Assembly: GCF_000317125.1 (NCBI RefSeq)
Contig: NC_019695.1
Span: 5,444,336 to 5,508,335 of the forward strand
Length of the DNA stretch: 64,000 nucleotides
Source of the DNA: Chroococcidiopsis thermalis PCC 7203
Lineage (GTDB): Bacteria; Cyanobacteriota; Cyanobacteriia; Cyanobacteriales; Chroococcidiopsidaceae
Direction: 5' to 3'
The translations under genes and the position numbers were made by a program. This document shows, one piece after another, positions 45,386 to 53,761 of the stretch. The notes under the pieces are model-generated. The model had not been told where the DNA came from. It did not search any database and worked only from the letters and a program-made list of their open reading frames with translations. How positions within the stretch are numbered: the stretch's first letter is position 1; each line of letters starts with the position of its first letter.

Positions 45386-46294
45386 ATGGCAACCATAGAG
45401 ATTGCGGGAGTGCGTCACGTTTACGAGTTGACTGCACCGACGACTTTTCCCCATGCTTTGGTATTCGTTCACGGTTGGCTCCTCAGCCGTGCCTACTGGC
45501 AACCTCTGATTGAAAGGCTGGCAGTAGACTATCAATGTTTATCTTACGATTTGCGTGGCTTTGGTCAATCTCACGCCATTTCTTCTCAAGAGAAGGCTGA
45601 AGCAGATACTCGGGCTCTGGCGTTAAATGGCTCCAATGCTACAAAAGAAGATAATTCTCCCTATTCACCCACTGCTTATGCTCGCGATTTGAAATGTTTA
45701 TTGCAGGAACTTAACATTTCCAGCGCTTGGTTGATCGGTCACTCCCTTGGCGGGACGATCGCGCTCTGGACGGCTCAGCAAATGCCCCAGTCCGTACAGG
45801 GGGTCATTTGCGTGAATGCTGGTGGCGGAATTTATCTGAAGGAATCTTTCGAGCAATTTCGCGCTGTTGGGACTCAGTTGGTGAAACTTCGTCCCCGTTG
45901 GTTGCCTTTATTACCGTTAGTCGATTTATGGATGACGCGGGCAAATGTCGCCAAGGCGATCGCCCGCTCGTGGGGTCGTCAGCGCATTGTCGATCTAGCG
46001 ATCGCTCATCCAGAAGCAGCTCTAGGAGCGCTTCTAGACTCTACTACGGAGACTGAAATTAATCGCTTACCACAGATCGTGTCACAACTCCAACAACCAG
46101 TTTATTTTCTGGCAGGAGACAAAGACAAGATTATGGAACCAAAATACGTCCGCCATCTTGCCAGTTTTCACCCCTTGTTTCAAGCCTGTGGCGAAAATGC
46201 GATCGAAATTCCTGAATGCGGACATTTGGCAATGTTAGAACAAACAGATATGGTCGCCGAGCAAATTCGAGCTATAGTGACGCAGTACAAATAG
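45386..46294 (+). CDS. Alpha/beta hydrolase
   Basis: The 302-residue protein has the alpha/beta-hydrolase fold. The oxyanion motif HGWLLSRAYW lies near residue 28 and the nucleophile elbow GHSLGG near residue 117. The acid is in LAGDKDKIMEPKY (about 248) and the His in ECGHLAMLEQ (about 280). The substrate is unknown; esters or lactones are possible. A small gene follows 22 bp downstream in the same direction. Confidence 0.9.
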   Translation: MATIEIAGVRHVYELTAPTTFPHALVFVHGWLLSRAYWQPLIERLAVDYQCLSYDLRGFGQSHAISSQEKAEADTRALALNGSNATKEDNSPYSPTAYARDLKCLLQELNISSAWLIGHSLGGTIALWTAQQMPQSVQGVICVNAGGGIYLKESFEQFRAVGTQLVKLRPRWLPLLPLVDLWMTRANVAKAIARSWGRQRIVDLAIAHPEAALGALLDSTTETEINRLPQIVSQLQQPVYFLAGDKDKIMEPKYVRHLASFHPLFQACGENAIEIPECGHLAMLEQTDMVAEQIRAIVTQYK

Positions 46295-46316
46295 TCCTCA
46301 CCCCCTCCAAAACAGC

Positions 46317-46622
46317 ATGAATTGGCAGCTAGAAGAGTCAGAGTTACAGCAAATTGCTATTATCGTCTTGAGTTTAGCCGATAAGTGTCGGGGAGATAAT
46401 CTCGCTCTTTTAGCCTTACTGCGACAGTTAGAGCAATTGCATCGGGAAATTCGGGATGGTTTATTTCAAGAATCTTTGCCAGATAATCGTCAAGCACTTT
46501 ACGCTTTACTAAAAGACGTTGAAACTACGGGCGGTTGGCCTTATATCGAACGGCTAAGAATACAACAGTTGTTGGCAAACTGGCAGTTAGAAGAGGGCAA
46601 AGGAGACAACTTAAGTGTCTAG
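46317..46622 (+). CDS. Small helical protein of unknown function
   Basis: The 101-residue protein is all-helical with no motif I recognise (EESELQQIAIIVLSLADKCR, DNRQALYALLKDVETTGGWP). It starts 22 bp after the hydrolase gene and is probably co-transcribed with it. The composition is like that of a true protein, and small helical proteins of this kind are frequent in cyanobacteria. No function is assigned. Confidence 0.68.
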   Translation: MNWQLEESELQQIAIIVLSLADKCRGDNLALLALLRQLEQLHREIRDGLFQESLPDNRQALYALLKDVETTGGWPYIERLRIQQLLANWQLEEGKGDNLSV

Positions 46623-46738
46623 TGACTAGGTATCAGGTAACTAGATTCTTCAAGCCACTGATACTAGCTGCTAGTCACTGACAACTAACTACCGATCGAC
46701 TATCGATTTTTATTACTCTGTAACTATAAAGTCAACTA

Positions 46739-46889
46739 CTCAAAGAAGTTTAGTAGTAAGCTTTGAGAGTATAATGTTGGTATAGTTACCATAAGAAAAC
46801 GCAACATAGTATAAAATTTTCTTTAAGTTAACCGAAACTATATGTAGACTTGTAAAGTCTAGGATTGATAAATGGGAAGCAAGCTTCCC
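46739..46889 (+). promoter_or_regulatory. Promoter and structured leader of the gene at 46915
   Basis: A -10 box TATAAT lies at 46770-46775. The inverted repeat CTCAAAG/CTTTGAG (46739-46745 and 46761-46767) lies just upstream and may be an operator. A perfect hairpin GGGAAGC-AA-GCTTCCC (46874-46889) sits in the leader, 15 bases before the ribosome site. No good -35 box is visible. Confidence 0.5.
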
Positions 46890-46914
46890 GATTGTGGTGC
46901 ATGAGGAGTTGAAT

Positions 46915-47139
46915 ATGGCTGAAATTCGCGACCTAGCTCTCCAGGCAATTAAAACTGGATATCTGACATTGGAAGCTGAAGAGAAATTGCGTTATCTGAT
47001 GTCACATCACTACGGACAAGAAGATTTTCTGGCTTTCATGCGATTGCAGGAAGCCGCTATGCAAGGCAGGGTTAGACAGGAATCGCGGGAGCGGTTAAAG
47101 CGAAGGCACTTGAGCGTAGCGATCGCATCACGGACGTAA
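46915..47139 (+). CDS. Small conserved-looking cyanobacterial protein
   Basis: The 74-residue protein has a helical N-terminus (MAEIRDLALQAIKTGYLT) that resembles the first helices of ComFB-like and other small cyanobacterial proteins, and a basic C-terminus (RERLKRRHLSVAIASRT). ATG 46915 is preceded by AGGAG with 6-base spacing, which decides the start over GTG 46894. A -10 box and hairpin leader lie upstream. Function unknown. Confidence 0.75.
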   Translation: MAEIRDLALQAIKTGYLTLEAEEKLRYLMSHHYGQEDFLAFMRLQEAAMQGRVRQESRERLKRRHLSVAIASRT

Positions 47140-47156
47140 CTAAGTCTGGCGCTAAA

Positions 47157-48038
47157 TTATTTTTCTGAACGGGACGAATCGTCCTCGTTATCCACCTTCC
47201 AGTCTTCGTCATCCACAAATCCCCAATCATCGTCATCGTTATTTTGAGGGCGGTTACTGGGTGGTGGCGAAGACGTATTTTGTTGTTTGTAGGGTGGGGT
47301 AAGAACGCGGTACTCGGCATCATAGACTGATTCGGTTCTACCTATACCTGAATTTTTTGGTTCGCGAGCGCTATAGGAGTAAACTGAAGCAGAGCGATCG
47401 CTACTTTTGGGTTCATTAGGTTCGTTAGTATCATTGCTAGTTGGGCGATTGGTCTCATCGCTAGCATAGTTTTTTTGCCGCTCTTGGGGTTGACGCTGAG
47501 TGTCTTGAGGAACGTAATCCCAGTCATCATCAAGGTTGCTACTGCGTTTTCTGTCCGCAACAGCGCGATCGATATACTCTTGGCGATCGGGGGGATCTTG
47601 CGTGGCGGGTTCTGTATCTTCAGTAAAGTTCCAATCGTCATTAGCTGTAGTGTCCCATCCGTCCGATTCTTGCACGGATGGTTGAGTTGGTCGTGGAGAA
47701 CTAGCAGTATAGCTGTAGGTATTTGTTTTAGGAGGGTCTGGCGTTTTGTTAGGATTTTTCTCTTCTGAAGCAAACCGAGTCGAAGTTTTTGCGGCTCGAC
47801 GGCGCTGCTTTTTCGCTCTCGGTTGGGCAAAATAGCTAGCGATTTGAAAACAACTGGCAATGAATATTGAGGTTATTGCACCAGCAGCAACGCTAAACAA
47901 AATCCAGATTGACAAAGGTAATGCCTGAGTTTGTCCGCCTAAAAATACCAAAGACAGTACTGGTGTCCAGTTTTGCACCAGCAGTACCGTCAGACCTCCC
48001 AGTAATATCAATAAAAGAAAGAAGCGGATGGCAGCCAT
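47157..48038 (-). CDS. LapA-like (DUF1049) membrane protein with a long disordered tail
   Basis: The 293-residue protein has two N-terminal membrane helices (about 4-24 and 38-60) joined by a short loop with VQNWTPVLSLVFLG, as in LapA/DUF1049 proteins. A basic stretch (KKQRRRAAK) follows. The rest (about 85-293) is disordered, rich in Asp, Asn, Ser and Pro, with three approximate DDDWDF/DDWNFTED acidic-aromatic motifs. It converges on the gene at 46915. ATG 48038 (MAAIRFF) is preferred to one six codons upstream. Function unknown. Confidence 0.75.
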   Translation of the reverse strand: MAAIRFFLLLILLGGLTVLLVQNWTPVLSLVFLGGQTQALPLSIWILFSVAAGAITSIFIASCFQIASYFAQPRAKKQRRRAAKTSTRFASEEKNPNKTPDPPKTNTYSYTASSPRPTQPSVQESDGWDTTANDDWNFTEDTEPATQDPPDRQEYIDRAVADRKRSSNLDDDWDYVPQDTQRQPQERQKNYASDETNRPTSNDTNEPNEPKSSDRSASVYSYSAREPKNSGIGRTESVYDAEYRVLTPPYKQQNTSSPPPSNRPQNNDDDDWGFVDDEDWKVDNEDDSSRSEK

Positions 48039-48211
48039 AATTTTGAGGGGAGACAAGGGGACAAGGAAGACAAGGGGACAAGGAAGACAAGGAAGCAGTT
48101 AATTTTGAACGCCAGTTGCGGGACTGTCGGCAGAGCCGCCCAACACACTGGCTCCTTTTAAGTTTTAATTTTTAACTTCCCTATTCCCTACTCCCTGCTA
48201 CCTACTCCCTA

Positions 48212-48826
48212 TTATCGTCCTTGCCATCGTTCGATTGGAATGCAGTCGATATCGAGTTGATCTAAGGTACGAGCAACGACAAAATCCACTAAGTCTTCGA
48301 CAGTTTTTGGATTGTGATACCAAGCAGGGATTGCTGGCACAATTCTAGCGCCTGCCTCTGCTAGCGTGGTGAGGTTGCGGAGGTGAATCAGACTAAAGGG
48401 GGTTTCTCTAGGCACGACAATCAGCTTGCGCCCTTCTTTCAACTGGACATCAGCAGCGCGTTCGAGCAAGTCGGAACTCAAACCATTGGCAAGCTTTGCT
48501 ACCGTACTCATACTACAAGGCATGACTATCATGCCTAGCGTACGAAACGAGCCGCTGGCAATGTTAGCGCCTACATCTCCCCAAGGATGGCAGCGGAGTT
48601 TTCCTAGAGATTCTACCCTTGCCTGCTGTCGCCAAAATTGCTCTTGTTGCAAGGGTTCTACAGGCATCCGAATATTTTGTTCCGCCTGCCAAACCATGTA
48701 GGCTGATTTGGAGGCAACTAGCTCGATCTCGTAGTCTGCCTCCAAGAGATATTTCACCGCTCGGACGGCATAAATTAATCCTGATGCCCCGCTGACGCCC
48801 AGGATCAGCGGTAGATTATTCCTCAT
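48212..48826 (-). CDS. ubiX: Flavin prenyltransferase UbiX
   Basis: UbiX prenylates FMN to make the prFMN cofactor of UbiD-type decarboxylases. The 204-residue protein has the FMN-binding start ILGVSGASGLIYAVRAV, the PCSMSTVAKLANGLSSDLL motif near 110 and VPRETPFSLIHLRNL near 138. ATG 48826 overlaps the end of rnr by 11 bases, so the two are translationally coupled, an order that I know from other cyanobacteria. ubiD is not in the window. Confidence 0.95.
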   Translation of the reverse strand: MRNNLPLILGVSGASGLIYAVRAVKYLLEADYEIELVASKSAYMVWQAEQNIRMPVEPLQQEQFWRQQARVESLGKLRCHPWGDVGANIASGSFRTLGMIVMPCSMSTVAKLANGLSSDLLERAADVQLKEGRKLIVVPRETPFSLIHLRNLTTLAEAGARIVPAIPAWYHNPKTVEDLVDFVVARTLDQLDIDCIPIERWQGR

Positions 48827-51140
48827 CGTCAAAATACGTATCTGAGTCGTCGCTCAAGTCGTTATCGAGGGGTGAGGTGTCCTCTAGCCGATCGCCACTA
48901 AGCATTCGATCGCCGTTAACTGTCACTAAGTCGATTTGCTGGCGGTAGTAGTCTACGCTCTTGACTTGTACGGAAACGCGATCGCCTAAACGATATGCAG
49001 CACGGTTTTTCCGCCCAAATAAAGCTTGTTGTCTGCCGCGATACTCGTACCAGTCATCTTTGAGAGAACTGACGTGGACTAAGCCTTCAACTCGCAACGT
49101 TCTGCCTTTAGTGTCGGAGACTTCTATTTCCACGAAAAAGCCGTAGGACTGGACTCCGGTAATAATGCCTTCAAACACGTCGCCGATGCGCTGTTTCATC
49201 AGTTGAGCTTTTTGTAACCCAACTAAATCGTCTTCGGCTTCCTGAACTTCCTTGTCTCGCTCGTTCAACTGCGCGATCGCACCTGCAATATAAACTTCTA
49301 GCTCCTGCTGCGTTTCTGGAGGCAAGACGTTCCAGCCAATTTTGCCATGAGAGGAGCTATGACGTAAATTTATGCTGTCTTTTGCCCGTGTAGTCCGGCG
49401 ATCGCGCCCTTGCTCGAATATTGTATGTAAAACTCGCTGAACGATTAGATCGGCAAACCGCCGCAAGGGAGCGTGAGAGTGGGTGTAGCCAGGTAGAGCT
49501 AAGCTAAAGTATGGCTGGAATTTACTGCTGTAAGCACTCGGCTTTAGCGTATCCCGTAACAAATAAGTCAAGACTTGTTCTGCTTGGGGCGATCGCGCAA
49601 ACTGCTCGGTAAATTCTTGGTAGTCTCCTGCATGGACGGCATCTTCTCGATCTAAGCCCAGCTCTACTCCTAAGTTAGCTGCTAGCTTGATTGTTTCTTG
49701 CACGTCTTCGACATCGGGAGGCGGTTGAATGCGATAAATCGCAGGCACGCCCAAAGCGTTTAGATGCTCGGCAACAACTTGATTTGCTAATAACAACAAC
49801 TCAGTGACCAATTCGGAGAGTTTGGGTTCTCCTTGAGTCAGAACTCCTAACCTGCCTTCGTCGTAGTAGGAGTACTGACGAGGTGGTAAATTGAGGGCAA
49901 AGCTACCTCTAGCTTGTCTTTGCTCTTGCAAGGCTTTGCTTAATACTGCTAGCTGCCCTACTTTTTCTACCACTGCGGCTGGTAGTCCTAGTTCTGCACT
50001 GCGATCGCTGAGAATATTCTCTACAACTTCAGCATCGAGTTGGTAATCAACTTGGATCGCGCTCGGTTGAATTTCAAACTCCACGATTTGTCCGGTTGCT
50101 GCATCCAAAGTTAGTAGAACGGAAATGGCACGGCGATCGCTTTCTGGCTCGAATGCACTCCGTTGCGCCACCGCATCGGGGAATAAAGGCAGAATTTTTT
50201 CTCCCAGGTAAACGCTGCTGGAACGTTTCAACCCTTCACGATCTAAAGGCGTATCTGGATCGATAAAGTAGGCAAGATCGGCAGTATGAACGCCTAATTG
50301 CCACTGTCCCGTCGTCGTTTTTTCCAAAGTAAAAGCATTTTCAACATAGGTCGTATCGTCCGCTGACTCTCGGAAACTTAAGGTGAGGAGCGGACGCAGA
50401 TCGCTTCTAGTTTTGAATTCTTTGCGGCTAATTTGAGCTGGTAATTCGACCGCTGCTTCAAGCACGGATGAGGAAAAGGCACGGGGTAGGTTGTGCTTGC
50501 ACGACACCAACTCTACATCTGAGGCGGCTTCGGCATCGCTGCCTAAAACTTGTACCACTCTGCCTAAAGGAGGATATTGGGCAATGGGATAGCGGAGGAT
50601 TTCTACATGTACTAAATAGTCAATCGCTTGTGCTAAGTCGTGATCGTCGGGTTGCAGTTCGATTTCAAATAGGAGGCGATCGTCTAGAGGAACAGCTCTA
50701 AAATTAGTATCTGTTTGCTTGATTCTTGCTAACAGACTTTGATTTGCCCGTTCTAAAATGAGTTGGACTTCGCCTTCGGGACTGCGACGACGGCTACCTT
50801 CTTTCGTCAGTTTCACTAAAACGCGATCGCCATTCCAAGCATTACTTAGATGACTTTCGCGAATGTATATATCTTCTGCTCCCTCAGCTTCTTGAATTGC
50901 AAAGCAAAAGCCTTTACTAGAACAACGAAGTTTAGCCTCAATTGTTCCTTCTTCTCTTACCCGACGATACTTACCGTGTTCCTTAACCAAAACACCGATT
51001 TTTTCCAGTACGTCTAGGGCAATAAATAACCTTTGAATACTACTTTCGTCTTGATAATCTAGTTTTTTTTCTAGGGCTTTTGCTGCAACTAATTTATCAC
51101 TTGTGAAATTACCTAGTAGTGTAGCGATTGAAAACTCCAT
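48816..51140 (-). CDS. rnr: Ribonuclease R/II-family exoribonuclease
   Basis: The enzyme degrades RNA 3' to 5'. The 774-residue protein has an N-terminal winged-helix region (about 1-65), two cold-shock-like domains (about 70-215) and the RNB catalytic domain (about 250-580), with acidic metal ligands in VHTADLAYFIDPDTPLD (about 290). A C-terminal S1 domain (about 650-740, GDVFEGIITGVQSYGFFVE) follows, and then an acidic tail (DDLSDDSDTYFDDEE). Typical RNase R order. It is followed by overlapping ubiX. Confidence 0.95.
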   Translation of the reverse strand: MEFSIATLLGNFTSDKLVAAKALEKKLDYQDESSIQRLFIALDVLEKIGVLVKEHGKYRRVREEGTIEAKLRCSSKGFCFAIQEAEGAEDIYIRESHLSNAWNGDRVLVKLTKEGSRRRSPEGEVQLILERANQSLLARIKQTDTNFRAVPLDDRLLFEIELQPDDHDLAQAIDYLVHVEILRYPIAQYPPLGRVVQVLGSDAEAASDVELVSCKHNLPRAFSSSVLEAAVELPAQISRKEFKTRSDLRPLLTLSFRESADDTTYVENAFTLEKTTTGQWQLGVHTADLAYFIDPDTPLDREGLKRSSSVYLGEKILPLFPDAVAQRSAFEPESDRRAISVLLTLDAATGQIVEFEIQPSAIQVDYQLDAEVVENILSDRSAELGLPAAVVEKVGQLAVLSKALQEQRQARGSFALNLPPRQYSYYDEGRLGVLTQGEPKLSELVTELLLLANQVVAEHLNALGVPAIYRIQPPPDVEDVQETIKLAANLGVELGLDREDAVHAGDYQEFTEQFARSPQAEQVLTYLLRDTLKPSAYSSKFQPYFSLALPGYTHSHAPLRRFADLIVQRVLHTIFEQGRDRRTTRAKDSINLRHSSSHGKIGWNVLPPETQQELEVYIAGAIAQLNERDKEVQEAEDDLVGLQKAQLMKQRIGDVFEGIITGVQSYGFFVEIEVSDTKGRTLRVEGLVHVSSLKDDWYEYRGRQQALFGRKNRAAYRLGDRVSVQVKSVDYYRQQIDLVTVNGDRMLSGDRLEDTSPLDNDLSDDSDTYFDDEE

Positions 51141-51892
51141 GTAGCGAGCCGACCTCCGGTCAAAATATCATACTTCTTGTTGTCTGGGTTAGGCAGTTAG
51201 CTATCTCTTCCTGCCTGTGGAAAATACGCTTTTTCCTTTTATCTCTACCATTAGCCAGATCTTTACCACTGGGCGCAACTTTGGCTTTGGTAGGGTGAAA
51301 CAGTTGGGACTTCTAACAGCAGTATCTCACCCAACTCCCAAAATAACCTTTGTTACTAGGAAAGGCGAGAGGGTTGCATCATCAAGGTCTATACTCTACA
51401 CAACGGATGTAGTAATGCTGCGTGCGAGTCGGTTGCCTCTCACCAACGGATATATAGCCACAAGTAAATCGCAGCTAGGCAGTGAGATAACGAGGATTGA
51501 AGTGTCAAAAGATGTAACACTTGTGATGCAGTAGGATTTGCCCGATTGAGTTGGAATACCATTTACTCAGTTTTGTTACACTCTCTTCAAAAAGTCGGTA
51601 ACATTTGAGTAAGCAGTACGCCATCTACTAAAATTGGCTATCCCCATTCTATTTTAGGAAACAAGCGACATATAGGAAAGGGGCTAGGGGCTAGAGTGTC
51701 TTGGGACAAGGGAGAGGGGGGAGACAAGGGAGAGGGGGGAGACAAGGGAGAGGGGGGAGACAAGGGAGACAAGGGAGACAAGGGAGACAAGGGAGACAAG
51801 GGAGACAAGGGAGAATTTTGATATATTCTTCTCATTCTGGCTCCTGAATTCTGACTCCTGGCTCCTGACAAACAACGAATGACGAATAACAA
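51141..51892. other. 752-bp intergenic region with a 9-base repeat array
   Basis: A 9-base array (GGAGAGGGG, GGAGACAAG; about 12 units) fills 51704-51813. A frame of 105 codons from GTG 51217 has no family match and no ribosome site; I do not call it. The region is divergent between rnr and the next gene. Ribosomal-protein genes that precede rnr in some cyanobacteria (rpsR, rpmG) are not here. Confidence 0.6.
51704..51813 (+). repeat. 9-base tandem repeat array
   Basis: Alternating GGAGAGGGG and GGAGACAAG units, then at least six consecutive GGAGACAAG units. It is the same family as 23610-23752 and the translated copy in cbiD. Confidence 0.95.
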
Positions 51893-52834
51893 ATGACAAA
51901 TGACAAAAGCTTAATTTCAGAGTTATTGACAATTTATCAGGGTAAGTTTGTCGTGCGGGTAGCGGTACAGGTTGATGGTATTGTTCGTGCTACTGGGATG
52001 GCAACAGCAGAAACGCTGGAAGCAGCAGAAGATAAGGCGAGAGAAAGAGCGATCGCTTGTTTCAACCACAATTTTCTCGCCCCAATTGCCCCAAAAAATC
52101 AAACAATTTCTGCATTACCTACGCCACCAGAAATACCCGTGGCGCAACCAGCTGCATCTCTATCTGAACCCAGCAGTTCTTCTAGTCCTCCTACTCCTAC
52201 TGAATCGCAGTTAGATTTTAGCTACACGCCAGAATTAGAACCCCTTACAAAAGAACAAAAATCGACTTCCATCACTACTGGTGGTAGAGGCAACAGTAAA
52301 TCGTTAGCCACCAATTCCGAACCATCACTGGAAACAGATATTTTTGGCGGAGATTTTGCTGCTGACTTATTCGCTGCTAGTAGCAGTAAACCGCCTTTAT
52401 CCAAAGACAATTATGAAAGCGCAGATTTGTCCTCTAATTATGAATCTCTAGCGATCGCAGATGATACAACAAGAGAAGAAACTCAATCATCTGCGGACTT
52501 AGCTACGGAATTACAAAAGATTGAGGTCAAACTGAAGGAAGCAAAGCTGAAGGCAAATGACGAACGCGAATGTTTGGAAACTAACTACGGTAAAGGGTCG
52601 CGCTACGAGTTAACAGCCCTACAAGCACGGGACTTCAATCGCTATTTGGAGTTATATAGTCAAACAACTCAAGCCGTCAAAGAGCTACAGGAACTTGGAT
52701 GGGATGCTAAAGAAGGTCCTAAATACCTGCAAGCAAAATATAGCAAGAATAAGCGGCATCAATTGACCGAGCGGGAATTACAGGGATTTTTGGACTATTT
52801 GCAAACCGAGCGCGATCGCATTGGTGTAAGCTAG
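51893..52834 (+). CDS. Protein of unknown function with a duplicated C-terminal motif
   Basis: The 313-residue protein has an N-terminal alpha/beta domain (about 10-58, VVRVAVQVDGIVRATGMA then a helix) like the small dsRBD or Rad52-type folds. A long disordered Ser/Pro/Thr linker follows (about 70-200). Two copies of one motif end the chain, YGKGSRYELTALQARDFNRY at about 231-250 and YSKNKRHQLTERELQGFLDY at about 287-306. The linker accounts for half the length. Function unknown; a nucleic-acid role is a guess from the N-domain. It ends at a terminator shared with clpP. Confidence 0.72.
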   Translation: MTNDKSLISELLTIYQGKFVVRVAVQVDGIVRATGMATAETLEAAEDKARERAIACFNHNFLAPIAPKNQTISALPTPPEIPVAQPAASLSEPSSSSSPPTPTESQLDFSYTPELEPLTKEQKSTSITTGGRGNSKSLATNSEPSLETDIFGGDFAADLFAASSSKPPLSKDNYESADLSSNYESLAIADDTTREETQSSADLATELQKIEVKLKEAKLKANDERECLETNYGKGSRYELTALQARDFNRYLELYSQTTQAVKELQELGWDAKEGPKYLQAKYSKNKRHQLTERELQGFLDYLQTERDRIGVS

Positions 52835-52857
52835 AAACGCGCAGTTGCGCGTTTCTA
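52832..52857. terminator. Bidirectional terminator between convergent genes
   Basis: A perfect 11-bp stem TAGAAACGCGC/GCGCGTTTCTA with loop AGTT. It begins inside the stop codon of the upstream gene and lies 10 bp before the clpP stop. Confidence 0.8.
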
Positions 52858-52866
52858 CAAAACAAT

Positions 52867-53475
52867 CTAGCCAACCGCTGCCATCGGTCGTCTACCAACA
52901 GCTTTCTTGTCGATAACTTGATCGATCAAACCATAATCCATCGCTTCTTGGGGCGACATAAAGAAATCTCGCTCTGTATCTTGCTCGATCCTTTCTAGCG
53001 GTTGACCTGTATGTTCGGCTAAATGCTCGTTCAACTTCCGCTTGTGGTACAAGATTTCTTTAGCTTGAATTTCAATATCAGTGGCTTGTCCCTGCGCGCC
53101 ACCGAGAGGTTGATGGATCATGATTCGCGAATTTGGCAGGCTCATGCGCTTTCCTTTCGTACCAGCACTGAGTAGAAAAGCCCCCATACTGGCTGCTAAT
53201 CCCGTACATATAGTACAAACATCGGGGCGAATGTGCTTCATCGTATCAAAAATACCCATTCCCGCTGTCACCGAGCCACCAGGAGAGTTGATATAGAGAT
53301 ATATGTCTTTCTCGCCATCCTCAGCATCCAAATACAACAACTGGGCGACAATCAAATTAGCCAAGTTAGAATCAATGGCTTGTCCTAGAAAGATAATCCG
53401 TTCCCGCAGCAAGCGAGAGTAGATATCAAAAGCGCGTTCCCCGCGTCCAGATTGTTCGATAACAATAGGAATCAT
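52867..53475 (-). CDS. clpP: ATP-dependent Clp protease proteolytic subunit
   Basis: ClpP is the serine-protease core of Clp. The 202-residue protein has the catalytic Ser in [11 protein letters not shown] (about 101), His in IMIHQPLGG (about 126) and Asp in [12 protein letters not shown] (about 175). The triad is intact, so this is an active ClpP and not the inactive ClpR. Cyanobacteria have several clpP genes; which one this is cannot be told, as no clpX or clpR adjoins it. Confidence 0.97.
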   Translation of the reverse strand: MIPIVIEQSGRGERAFDIYSRLLRERIIFLGQAIDSNLANLIVAQLLYLDAEDGEKDIYLYINSPGGSVTAGMGIFDTMKHIRPDVCTICTGLAASMGAFLLSAGTKGKRMSLPNSRIMIHQPLGGAQGQATDIEIQAKEILYHKRKLNEHLAEHTGQPLERIEQDTERDFFMSPQEAMDYGLIDQVIDKKAVGRRPMAAVG

Positions 53476-53513
53476 TCGGTTAGTCTGTTGTGAGTTTTCT
53501 TCATTTTATCTAT

Positions 53514-53615
53514 TAAGAAGGGGTGAGGAGCGAGGAGTGAGGAGTGAGGGAAATTTTAAATTTTTAAGAAGGGGTGAGGAGCGAGGAGTGAGGAGTGAGG
53601 GAAATTTTAAATTTT
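53514..53615 (+). repeat. Two tandem copies of a 51-bp repeat
   Basis: The copies at 53514 and 53565 are identical over nearly their whole length (TAAGAAGGGGTGAGGAGCGA through to TTTAAATTTT). They lie between clpP and the DUF255 gene, followed by CTTGTCTCCCTTGTC-type repeats. Confidence 0.92.
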
Positions 53616-53761
53616 GGATTTTAGATCGAATTTCTCCCTTGTCCGCCTTGTCTCCCTTGTCGCCTTGTTTCTTTTGTCACCTTGTCTATCTATCCTTCTC
53701 TCACTCCTCACTCCTCGCTCCTTTTCGATAGACTGGCAGTGAAGGCAACCACAATTTAACC

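Noticed and set aside
51217-51534. 105-codon plus-strand frame from a GTG
   Set aside because: No ribosome site, no family match and low-quality composition; kept only as a note in the intergenic entry.
51704-51813. Possible CRISPR array
   Set aside because: Units are 9 bases with no unique spacers and no cas genes; this is a simple tandem repeat.
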